From contig JANYCU010000047.1 of NCBI GenBank assembly GCA_025360125.1, positions 61,749 through 125,748 of the forward strand: 64,000 nt of DNA. Reading direction: 5' to 3'. The position numbers and the translations under genes were made by a program. Shown here in pieces: positions 43,688 through 50,971 of this stretch (the first letter of the stretch is position 1; each line of letters opens with the position of its first letter). Under the pieces are notes generated by a model. That model was not told where the DNA came from. It was given only the letters and a program-made list of their open reading frames with translations, and made no database searches. Origin of the DNA: Armatimonadota bacterium (GTDB lineage Bacteria > Armatimonadota > Fimbriimonadia > Fimbriimonadales > Fimbriimonadaceae).

Positions 43688-43936
43688 ATGAGCAATGGAG
43701 GAATGTTTGGAGATGATCCGCAACTCGTGAGAGAGTGGCAGGCCGGATTTGATGCTCACAATGAATTTGTGATTGAAGAAAGGAAGGCAGCAAGTTACCA
43801 GGATCGAATTCGATCATTGATTCTCATTTGGAGTCAGGCCAAATTTCTAGGAATCGCTAGAAATGAGCCCGAGGATATGGAAGTCAACGACATTTGGCAG
43901 CGATTGAGGCTAGCGCACCTGAGAAAAAGTGGCTGA
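43688..43936 (+). CDS. Hypothetical 82-residue protein upstream of nucleotidyltransferase
   Basis: Not recognised; charged, helical (ASYQDRIRSLILIWSQAKFLG), no signal. Good ribosome site AGGAAAG seven bases upstream. Overlaps the following nucleotidyltransferase-fold gene by 8 bp, so possibly its small partner in a toxin-antitoxin-like unit. Confidence 0.55.
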   Translation: MSNGGMFGDDPQLVREWQAGFDAHNEFVIEERKAASYQDRIRSLILIWSQAKFLGIARNEPEDMEVNDIWQRLRLAHLRKSG

Positions 43937-44495
43937 TATTCCACTTGTCACCCTAAAACGTCTTGTTGCTGCCCTAGATTCAGTGCCAGCACTCTATGCA
44001 ATTATTGGTGGCGTTGCAGTTTCCATCCAATCAGTGCCCCGCTTTACGGAGGATGTTGATGCAGTCATTTGGTTTGGCGAAGATAATTGGGATGTCCTTC
44101 TTGAGAAGCTTACGGCTAGCGGATTTACGTCAAGATCTGGCGATCCGATAGACTTTGCCCGCAAGAATAGGATTTTCTTACTCACCGACCATGATGGAGT
44201 ACATGTCGATCTTTCAATTGGTGCCCTACCATTTGAAGAAATGGTTGTAAGAAATGCAGATCGGATCGAGATTGCGCCAGGTACTTTTGCTTCTATTGCG
44301 ACGGTCGAATCATTGATAGTCATGAAGGCGGTCGCATGGCGCCCCAAAGACATCCTAGACATTCGAGAGATCGTTTCGATTAATCCCGGGTTTGATCGAA
44401 AGTACGTTGTAGATACGTTCTCCGAGTATGCAGATCTGCTTGAAGTTCCGGAACGGGTTGGGCAGCTTGAAGCGATCTTTGACGAAAAGTCATAA
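43929..44495 (+). CDS. AbiEii/MNT-type nucleotidyltransferase-fold protein
   Basis: 188 residues. IIGGVAVSIQSVPRFTEDVDAVIWF has the Gly-Gly motif and the DxD pair of the nucleotidyltransferase fold; a third acidic position lies in VHVDLSIG. Start is GTG, overlapping the 82-residue gene. Second such locus within 3 kb. Toxic AMP/CMP transfer is known in relatives but is inference here. Confidence 0.7.
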   Translation: MADIPLVTLKRLVAALDSVPALYAIIGGVAVSIQSVPRFTEDVDAVIWFGEDNWDVLLEKLTASGFTSRSGDPIDFARKNRIFLLTDHDGVHVDLSIGALPFEEMVVRNADRIEIAPGTFASIATVESLIVMKAVAWRPKDILDIREIVSINPGFDRKYVVDTFSEYADLLEVPERVGQLEAIFDEKS

Positions 44496-44505
44496 TACTC
44501 AGCCC

Positions 44506-45038
44506 ATGCCAAGCCAAATTTACGAACTAAAAATCGAGCTGAACGATACTAACCCAAAGGTTACGCGCACCATTCAAGTTCCTGACAAATTTCACCTTGG
44601 CAAACTCCACGATATTATTCAGATTGTCATGGGATGGCAAAACTGTCACTTGCATTGCTTCAGGATTGGAGAAATAGTCTATGAACCGATGGATCCCGAG
44701 ATGGCCATTGGCTCCAAAATCGAGAGTAAGTTCTCCCTCGATGGCTTGGCTCAGGCGGGAGTCAAGTCGATAGAATACACCTATGACTTTGGAGATGATT
44801 GGATTCACACCGTCACTCTTGTCAAAGTGCTCTCCCACGATATTACGGTTCGCTATCCACGATGTATCTCGGGGAAGATGGCTTGCCCGCCCGAGGACTG
44901 CGGTGGATATCATGGTATAACAGGATCAAGAGTCGGGCACATGCACAGGACACCATAGATTGGCTAGGTGCACCCTTCGATGCGCTGACATTTGATCTCG
45001 ATTCGGTTAATCGGGAACTTCAGAAGAAGTTCAAATAA
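44506..45038 (+). pseudogene. Frameshifted plasmid pRiA4b ORF-3-like gene
   Basis: Starts as an intact pRiA4b ORF-3 (IS1096 passenger TnpR) protein: IYELKIELNDTNPKVTR, GWQNCHLHCF, YDFGDDWIHTVTL and CPPEDCGGYHG. The frame then ends early, at 44958, while the family's C-terminus (RAHAQDTIDWLGAPFD, FDLDSVNRELQKKF) continues in another frame to 45038. A frameshift near 44905-44930 explains both. Relatives travel with mobile elements; no transposase remains here. A sequencing error is an alternative. Confidence 0.75.
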
Positions 45039-45101
45039 AGCTCAATTCATTTCTTTCAGAATTTAGTGAAAGCTCGTTTGTTTTTGTGGTAAAACCGGAG
45101 T

Positions 45102-46466
45102 ATGTGGAGCACGTTCGCGCTCACCTCGGTTGGGGGACTCACGATTCAATGGGTGCTTGCCTTTACGGTTGGAAACGTTCGAGCTCGGTCTTTTTTGGCT
45201 TATCTGATTCCTTTCTTGGTTGTTGGAAGCTGTTTTTTCTTTGCTTCTCACTTGAATCCGTTCGCTCGTTTGGCGCTTTCGGGATTGGTGTTGTTGGGGG
45301 CGTTTAAGGGGTCGTCTCTCTTGTTGTTGTCGCGTGAATCTATGCTCGGTGGAGATCGATTTGGGCTGGTTTGGTTTAGCGTCGGGTGGCCAGGGATTGA
45401 TGCGGTCCCCTTCTTATCAAAGCCCGTGGGAAGAGTTGAGGATGGGAAGCGGTTTGGTCGGGGGATGGCGAAGGCGATAATCGGCGTTCTTGGCTTTCTC
45501 TTAGTCGCAGGTTTTTCATCGCGCCTTGGGCCTTTGGCTTCTGGATGGCTCGGGGTTCTTTGTTTGCTCACTACTTTTCACCTCGGGCTGTCGGATTGTT
45601 TGACTGAGGTCACGCAGGCGATTGGTTGGCCAGTCAAGCCGCTGTTTGAGTCACCTTGGCGATCTGCTTCGCTATCCAATTTTTGGTCTCAGCGGTGGAA
45701 TCGCCCGTTTGTTGAGTTGAACAAGATTTTCTTCATGCAGTCTTTGGTTCGGCGGCTTGGGATTCGTGGCGCGATCTTCGTCATCTTTCTCATCTCGGGC
45801 TTGTTACATGAGCTTGCGATTAGTTATCCGGCAGGCTCGGGATGGGGGATGCCGCTGGGATACTTCGCCTTACAGGGCGTGATGGTTTTGGTTGAGCGAA
45901 AGCTGCGAGTTAAGGGTCCGTTGTGGGTTGGACTGGTGGTTTTGGCACCTTTGCCGATCCTTTTTCACGCGGCCTTTCGGGCGGCGATCATCCTTCCCTT
46001 TTTGGCTTGGACTCGGTCGGTGATGCTACTGATTGGGTTGGTGCCAGCGCTATCGTTGTTGATCTTTGTCTTGGGGGTGGCTCAGTTCGGCATTTTGGCG
46101 GCGAGCTTCCAGGTTCCTACACGATTGCGGTGGAAGGAAGAATTGCCTCGATTGAGTTCACTTAACCAGAAGTTGATGTGGACATACGGGTCGTTCATCG
46201 TTTACACGATTTTGTCGTTTGGCGTGTTGACCTTGGTTCTGCACGATGAGATTTTGCGGGGGACTCGGGCGGGACTGGCGATCTCAGTGGTGATGCTTCT
46301 TTGGTGGTGTTTGCGGTTGGCGACGGATGTTTTCTATTTTTCGAGCAGCGACTGGCCGAAGGGTCGGTTTATGCAGATCGGGCATGTGATGTTGAACTGT
46401 TTGTTTACGTTTGTTTTGTGCGGGTACGGATGCGTGATTTTGGCGCACGTTTTGGGTTTGGCTTAG
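45102..46466 (+). CDS. MBOAT wax-synthase-like protein fused to an extra membrane domain
   Basis: 454 residues, many transmembrane helices. Residues about 1-330 resemble the membrane-bound O-acyltransferase wax-synthase family: SLSNFWSQRWNRPF (conserved Asn region) and SGLLHELAISYP with the catalytic His. Residues about 330-454 form a separate four-helix module (FQVPTRLRWKEELPRLSSLN, then FGVLTLVLHDEILRG, and a TDVFYFSSSDWP motif) that looks like stand-alone small membrane proteins elsewhere. Acyl transfer to an alcohol is inferred. No Shine-Dalgarno at usable spacing. Confidence 0.72.
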   Translation: MWSTFALTSVGGLTIQWVLAFTVGNVRARSFLAYLIPFLVVGSCFFFASHLNPFARLALSGLVLLGAFKGSSLLLLSRESMLGGDRFGLVWFSVGWPGIDAVPFLSKPVGRVEDGKRFGRGMAKAIIGVLGFLLVAGFSSRLGPLASGWLGVLCLLTTFHLGLSDCLTEVTQAIGWPVKPLFESPWRSASLSNFWSQRWNRPFVELNKIFFMQSLVRRLGIRGAIFVIFLISGLLHELAISYPAGSGWGMPLGYFALQGVMVLVERKLRVKGPLWVGLVVLAPLPILFHAAFRAAIILPFLAWTRSVMLLIGLVPALSLLIFVLGVAQFGILAASFQVPTRLRWKEELPRLSSLNQKLMWTYGSFIVYTILSFGVLTLVLHDEILRGTRAGLAISVVMLLWWCLRLATDVFYFSSSDWPKGRFMQIGHVMLNCLFTFVLCGYGCVILAHVLGLA

Positions 46467-46560
46467 GCGCGATCTAAGGCATGGGTAAATAGTCGAGTTC
46501 TTGCGGTTGTAACAACCGGGATTTCATCGAAATCTTGGACTTTGAATGATCCGGTCTTAT

Positions 46561-46613
46561 CCCAGCCCTGCAAGTCCTTTGGCGCTTAGGCGTCAAAGGA
46601 CTTGCAGGCTGGG
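46561..46613. repeat. Long near-perfect hairpin
   Basis: Arms 46561-46585 and 46589-46613 (core TGCAAGTCCTTTG) pair over about 24 bp with one bulge and one mismatch around a 3-nt loop. No T-tract; larger than a usual terminator. Confidence 0.75.
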
Positions 46614-46787
46614 CTGACACATTTGGACCCTTCAAGCCCGGTTGGTGGATTATCAAACGCTTGGTCGAAACTTTCTGCGCAATTGACCTTGTTCGGACAA
46701 TGGAGAATTGGAGTGGTCACTGGCATGCTGTCTTACCATATGTTCAAATTTCATCCATGGTTCTCACGGTTGACTCTCAGCAGCGCA

Positions 46788-46817
46788 TCCTCCATCGCAC
46801 AAGCGTGCGATGGAGGA
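46788..46817. repeat. Perfect 13-bp hairpin
   Basis: TCCTCCATCGCAC pairs with GTGCGATGGAGGA around AAGC. Confidence 0.75.
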
Positions 46818-47030
46818 CAAATAGGGGTTGCTAAGCATACCACCCGGATTTTGACCTAATATATGCAATCAATATCGACTTGCTTTTTAGCGTCAACCGC
46901 AAATGCTTGGATTTTTGAGAGCAAAAATGTGAATCTACTGTACCTCGAGACTTTTGCAGTTGAGGTAGCGATTCCAAGCCCTCCGAATCCGTGCAACACT
47001 CGTTCCCTACAACACAACTAGGTATGCGGT

Positions 47031-47125
47031 TTATTCCAGACCTTGTCGAGGATGAGGTAATAACTCAAAGTCGGATTGATTAAGCTTGCTGCAATCCAGC
47101 AAGGGAAAAGTCGTTTTGAGCTGGC
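47031..47125 (-). pseudogene. Remnant of zincin gene 3' end
   Basis: First 30 bases match 49808-49837 at 26 of 30 positions. Read on the minus strand, a FPLLD..LNQSDFELL peptide followed, in another frame, by LILDKVWNK parallels the zincin C-terminus (FPFNRDELKQTDMELF, LLLEKVWNKQ). So it is a frameshifted copy of the last ~25 codons. Together with the intact gene it brackets the cassette at 47250-49693. Confidence 0.65.
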
Positions 47126-47249
47126 CGTCGCTGGGATCCACTCGGTCAATAATTCCTGATAACGTATTTTTACGCAAAACTAAAAAATATCTATCAATTA
47201 TTGAACAATTGGTGTATAGTGCTATTGACAACGAGGTAGGTTAGGTCTC

Positions 47250-48206
47250 TTGAGCGTTAAGTTAATCGCGGACAATATTGAATTGACTCTTCAACGAGTC
47301 ACGAAGCAGGCAATTCTAAATTTATTGTTGGTTGGATTTTTGACTGTCGGCTTGATTGATATTTTCCGCGATTATCAGGGAATGGTAGGACCTCGAAGTG
47401 CCTTACATGCTCTCTCTTTATTGCTTACTTGGAAACTTTGCACTTTGTTCACCAGATATGGTGCGGCTATCCTCACCGGGCTTTTCATCGCTGTTGCTTC
47501 AATTCACATGACATATCAAACCGTCCTTTCGGGGGGGGGCATATGTCAAGATTGTGGCGCAGCGGGTTGGCTATTTGTCTCAGCAATCTCGATCGCGTGC
47601 CTTGCTTCATTGCTCCGAATGACGCTAAATGAAAAAGAATCTTTACTGTTTTCTTTAGCAGGACTGACTTGTGTCGCAGTACCCGTAGTCCAGTTGATCC
47701 TACTGGCTTTGATTCCCAAAATGTGTCCAAGTTGCATCGCGGCGGGTTGCGCTGCTACATCTGCACTCAGGTTTTCTATTCCCGAAAGCGATGGTTCTCG
47801 ATTGGGAATATTTCCGTTCAAGTTGGTGTTGGCTCCTTTGGTAATTATAAGTCTGCTTACACTAGCAGGGAGTGGTATTGGCAGACCAACCGTCGAGCCA
47901 GTTGTTTCAAGCAAGCCCATAGCAGGCGAGAATGTCAGTCGATTAGGTCTAATAGGCTCGATCCACCCTGATGGATTGATCTTGCTCTATTTGCCAGGTT
48001 GCCACTGGTGTGAACAAACTCGAGTCTTCTTGAAAGCAAATAGTATTCAATTCTCTGAAATCGATTTAACCACCATCGCCCCGAATTCAATTTTAGATCG
48101 GAGCTTTGCCCCGCAACTAGTTAAAATTCGGGGCGGCCTCGCCTCTTTGCACATTCGTGGATATAACGAAAGTGCCATGATGAATTTAATGAAAGGCAAA
48201 CTATGA
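47250..48206 (+). CDS. Membrane thiol oxidoreductase (VKOR/DsbB-like) with glutaredoxin-like domain
   Basis: 318 residues. Residues about 20-205 hold roughly six membrane helices with two Cys pairs at helix edges, CQDC (99-102) and CPSC (159-162), a layout like VKOR/MauE proteins. Residues about 230-318 form a glutaredoxin-like domain with LPGCHWC (Cys251, Cys254) and QFSEIDL. The whole looks built to move disulfide electrons across the membrane to an exported thiol. It overlaps the ten-cysteine peptide gene by 4 bp, which suggests its substrate. Family assignment is by motif layout, not close similarity. Start is TTG in the given frame. Confidence 0.65.
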   Translation: MSVKLIADNIELTLQRVTKQAILNLLLVGFLTVGLIDIFRDYQGMVGPRSALHALSLLLTWKLCTLFTRYGAAILTGLFIAVASIHMTYQTVLSGGGICQDCGAAGWLFVSAISIACLASLLRMTLNEKESLLFSLAGLTCVAVPVVQLILLALIPKMCPSCIAAGCAATSALRFSIPESDGSRLGIFPFKLVLAPLVIISLLTLAGSGIGRPTVEPVVSSKPIAGENVSRLGLIGSIHPDGLILLYLPGCHWCEQTRVFLKANSIQFSEIDLTTIAPNSILDRSFAPQLVKIRGGLASLHIRGYNESAMMNLMKGKL

Positions 48207-48538
48207 AAAAAATACAAAACATACAGAACATGTTATTGCTTGTCGGCATTCTTGTGTTAGGAGTAGGACTCAGTCAAAAAGTTCATGCTTACCCTCCTGG
48301 CATGATTTCTTGCTCTTGGGCCGCTACAGGCTGCAAGAGTATTATTGGAAAGCCACCATGCTCGTTTCTCGGGATAAAGCAAGAGGTTAACGTAAGCGAT
48401 GGATGGGGATGCGACGGCAGCACGGTTATCAATATCACTGGCGTTACATGCACGGACGATGATATGACAGGAAATTGTTGCTCAATTACGGGGAACTTGT
48501 GTCCACACACACGTGTGTGTCCTTGTCCACCACTATAG
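48203..48538 (+). CDS. Secreted ten-cysteine peptide
   Basis: 111 residues; signal peptide to VHA (about residue 29), giving an 82-residue mature protein with ten Cys (37, 44, 53, 70, 83, 92, 93, 100, 106, 108), enough for five disulfides, and little hydrophobic core. Ends CPCPPL. Overlaps the thiol oxidoreductase gene by 4 bp. No family recognised. Could be a toxin, an adhesin tip, a metal binder or a structural matrix peptide. Confidence 0.7.
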   Translation: MKKIQNIQNMLLLVGILVLGVGLSQKVHAYPPGMISCSWAATGCKSIIGKPPCSFLGIKQEVNVSDGWGCDGSTVINITGVTCTDDDMTGNCCSITGNLCPHTRVCPCPPL

Positions 48539-48549
48539 GATAGAAGCCA

Positions 48550-48984
48550 ATGGAGGATGGAACAAAAAGACCGCTATTTCGTGAGCCTACAGTGAGCCGG
48601 ATTCTTTATGTATTCGTCCTCCTGATTCTGGCCTACTATGTTGTACGTCTACCCTTATTTTTGGGCGGATACTACCGGAACGAGATTATCCCCAGTTACA
48701 AAATCTTTACGAATAATCCCGTTGGAATCCTGGTTGGTGCCATTTGGGTTTGGAAAGAAAGGAAAATGAACTTGGCGATGAAGCTGGTTTTCAGCAGTGC
48801 TTTCCTCGCTCTACCGATTTGGCTGACATTTTCGTACTTGCAATCACAACCGGGGGTCCAGGCTCCAGTGGTTGTTGTAAGTGCATACTTTTTCATCGGT
48901 ACCGCACTGCTAATGCCCTGGTTTGTAATTCTCGGTTGTGACTTCGAGCGGGTGATTGGGCCCAAGATATTTAAGCATTGGTGA
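48550..48984 (+). CDS. Small four-helix membrane protein
   Basis: 144 residues, no recognised family; about four hydrophobic segments (18-38, 55-70, 78-97, 105-127), one Cys. 11 bp after the ten-cysteine gene and 7 bp before the prepilin-like gene, so part of the cassette. Role unknown; anchoring or export partner possible. Confidence 0.6.
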   Translation: MEDGTKRPLFREPTVSRILYVFVLLILAYYVVRLPLFLGGYYRNEIIPSYKIFTNNPVGILVGAIWVWKERKMNLAMKLVFSSAFLALPIWLTFSYLQSQPGVQAPVVVVSAYFFIGTALLMPWFVILGCDFERVIGPKIFKHW

Positions 48985-48991
48985 AGTTGAA

Positions 48992-49693
48992 ATGAATAGA
49001 AAATTCTCATACGGATTCACGTTGATCGAAATGTTGGTTACACTGGCTGTTGTTGCTGTTGTTGCAGGGATAATATTTCCTGTTTTCGCTAACGCAAAGT
49101 TTGCCGCAAAAGTAGAAGTTGGGAAACAGTATCTCAAACAGCAGTTCATCGCTATAGAACTTTATGCAAACGACTGTGACGGTACTTATCCAAGTTACTC
49201 CGATGTGCTCGCAAGCAAATCCCTAAAAACACCATGCAGTCCACTTTATGATTGGAATGCACCATGCTGGGCACCGAGATCGGAAACTGTAACCAACCCC
49301 ATTACTGATGCGCCTGCCCCAACAATTGGGGGACGAGGCTACATCTATGCGGTGCGCAATTGGCAGAAACTCGACGAGCTCGGAAAGGACCAATTTTTGG
49401 GCTGGGATCGAACAAAACCGTATCCCATTTTGTGCGATATTTTTTCAGCACACTATCGGGTCAGAGAATTCACCGGAGAGGCCCCTAACATGATCGAGTG
49501 TAATAAATCCAACGGAATACTTGATCCTAACAAGGGGTGCCAATATCCGGAGGTCATTTGGTACGCCTACTCAGATGGTTCAATTAAAGCGTGGCGACAG
49601 AAGCTTGACACGAACGAAGGTGCTCATCAATTATTTGACTGGCTCCATGCCTTTCTGAGAAGAATGGACAAAGATACAAAACTCGGGGAATAG
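48992..49693 (+). CDS. Prepilin-type N-terminal cleavage/methylation protein
   Basis: About 233 residues from the ATG at 48992. MNRKFSYGFTLIEMLVTLAV is a type IV prepilin / type II secretion pseudopilin leader, cleaved between G and F and N-methylated. The periplasmic part contains DCDGTYPSYSD, similar to the Armatimonadetes/Planctomycetes G-type pseudopilin group, and six Cys. Last gene of the cassette. Confidence 0.8.
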   Translation: MNRKFSYGFTLIEMLVTLAVVAVVAGIIFPVFANAKFAAKVEVGKQYLKQQFIAIELYANDCDGTYPSYSDVLASKSLKTPCSPLYDWNAPCWAPRSETVTNPITDAPAPTIGGRGYIYAVRNWQKLDELGKDQFLGWDRTKPYPILCDIFSAHYRVREFTGEAPNMIECNKSNGILDPNKGCQYPEVIWYAYSDGSIKAWRQKLDTNEGAHQLFDWLHAFLRRMDKDTKLGE

Positions 49694-49800
49694 CTGCAGA
49701 ATAGATCGCTTTGAGTTTGCTTCACAGTTCGCTCTTATAGCAAGGTTAACAGCATAGATTGAATGCAAAAATTAGGGGACTGAATTTTTCTTCTCAATAT

Positions 49801-50523
49801 TTACTGCTTATTCCAGACCTTTTCGAGGAGGAGGAAGAGTTCCATGTCGGTTTGTTTCAGTTCGTCGCGATTGAATGGGAAGAAGTCGTTTTGGTCATAG
49901 TAGGCTTCACTGCCTTCGGCGAAATACTCTTGGGCGTTGGTCATGGCGTAGGCCCGTTCGGGTTTGTCGGCGAATTTGGTTCCGAGCCATCGTTTGACCG
50001 AGTCGAACTTGCCACCCGCTTTTGCATGTTGGTAGGCGGTTTCGATTTCGGGATTATTGAAGCCGAGGACTTGGTCGTGGTAGCTGTGGGCTAGTTCGTG
50101 GAGGAACAGTACTGGCATTCGCTTGATTTCTTTGTCAAGGATGCGCAGATTCGTAACTTCGACACCCTTGGCCATGATCGGGTCGCGACCGTTATCCTTG
50201 AGCCACTTTGCTCCAGGATGATATTCGGCGGTCGGTCTGACACCGGGGTATTCGGGTGAGAACCAGATCGTTACTCGTTGAAGCTTGGCGACCGCGGGTT
50301 TGGGGACCAGTCGCTTGATTTTTTGGAGTTGCTCGGTGAGGAGTTTTATTCCGCCTTCGAGAAGGGGCTTGTCTTGTTCGATCAATTTAACGTTGATTTG
50401 GATGGTCCACCCTTCGATCTCGCGCTTTTCGCGTTGGATCTCGGGGGGTTGGGCTAACAGGACAAAGGCAAGGCAATGGGTCAACACTATGGAGCTGATT
50501 ATATTCCCTGGCTCACATGCCAA
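49801..50523 (-). CDS. Exported zincin-type metallopeptidase
   Basis: 240 residues. HELAH (His142, Glu143, His146) with QEYFAEGSEAYYD (Glu199 as likely third ligand) forms a gluzincin site; FHELAHSYHDQVLGF-type relatives are known from Planctomycetes and resemble anthrax-lethal-factor-like peptidases. N-terminal hydrophobic stretch suggests export. Start is TTG (50523) or the GTG at 50487. A decayed copy of its 3' end lies at 47031. Confidence 0.65.
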   Translation of the reverse strand: MACEPGNIISSIVLTHCLAFVLLAQPPEIQREKREIEGWTIQINVKLIEQDKPLLEGGIKLLTEQLQKIKRLVPKPAVAKLQRVTIWFSPEYPGVRPTAEYHPGAKWLKDNGRDPIMAKGVEVTNLRILDKEIKRMPVLFLHELAHSYHDQVLGFNNPEIETAYQHAKAGGKFDSVKRWLGTKFADKPERAYAMTNAQEYFAEGSEAYYDQNDFFPFNRDELKQTDMELFLLLEKVWNKQ

Positions 50524-50956
50524 TTCTTCTATGTCCTCAAAAGCATGACGTAGGTACCCGTAATTTTTTTTTTCATTTGAGAGTCTTTAGCAGTAAGGCA
50601 TCCATATGCCGAGGATATTCTAATGAAATCTATGAACCTTTCACTGTCACCTCGGCTCTTCGCTTTGGGCACAGTGTGTGCTTTTTCGTCTGCCGTTCAG
50701 ACTCAACTCTCAGCCCCTAAGGTCTTTCAGGGCGGGTTGGAGACAATGACTTACCTTTACGCCGTTTCCGCTCATCCGATGGGAAGTGCATCGTATGCTT
50801 GATCCTAGATTTAGTTGCTTCAGCCTTAGTAGCTTAGGCATCGATATAACCGAGCAATCCTAAACTTGATTGATGGTTGGCGCGTGAGCCATTGAGGCAG
50901 CGTAATCAAGCTAGTTTTGATTGTTCTCTGGTTGACCAAATCGGTCAAATCCTGTA
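50524..50956. other. Gap with a short secreted open frame
   Basis: About 430 bp. The only coding candidate is the 59-residue frame at 50623-50802; the rest shows nothing recognisable. Confidence 0.5.
50623..50802 (+). CDS. Small secreted protein, 59 residues
   Basis: Good start: GAGG eight bases before the ATG. N-terminus MKSMNLSLSPRLFALGTVCA then FSSAVQTQ is a plausible signal peptide, leaving about 30 mature residues. No family recognised; could be a truncated exported protein. Confidence 0.35.
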   Translation: MKSMNLSLSPRLFALGTVCAFSSAVQTQLSAPKVFQGGLETMTYLYAVSAHPMGSASYA

Positions 50957-50971
50957 TTGTTGACGAGTTCC

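Larger units (their letters stand above)
46467..47249. other. 783-bp gap with four hairpins and a gene remnant
   Basis: No intact gene seen. It holds CGGTTGT-A-ACAACCG (46504-46518), GATTTC-ATC-GAAATC (46520-46534), a long stem of about 24 bp (46561-46613) and a perfect 13-bp stem (46788-46817), then unremarkable sequence, then the zincin 3' remnant. Short open frames here cross the hairpins and show no family resemblance. Confidence 0.6.

Noticed and set aside
44506..45038. Insertion sequence around the pRiA4b-like gene
   Set aside because: No transposase or terminal inverted repeats found nearby.
46602..46859. 85-residue frame in the hairpin region
   Set aside because: Crosses the 13-bp stem and overlaps the end of the long stem; no family resemblance or ribosome site.
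47031..47231. 66-residue minus-strand frame
   Set aside because: Its C-terminal part matches the zincin end with a frameshift, so it is called a remnant, not a gene.
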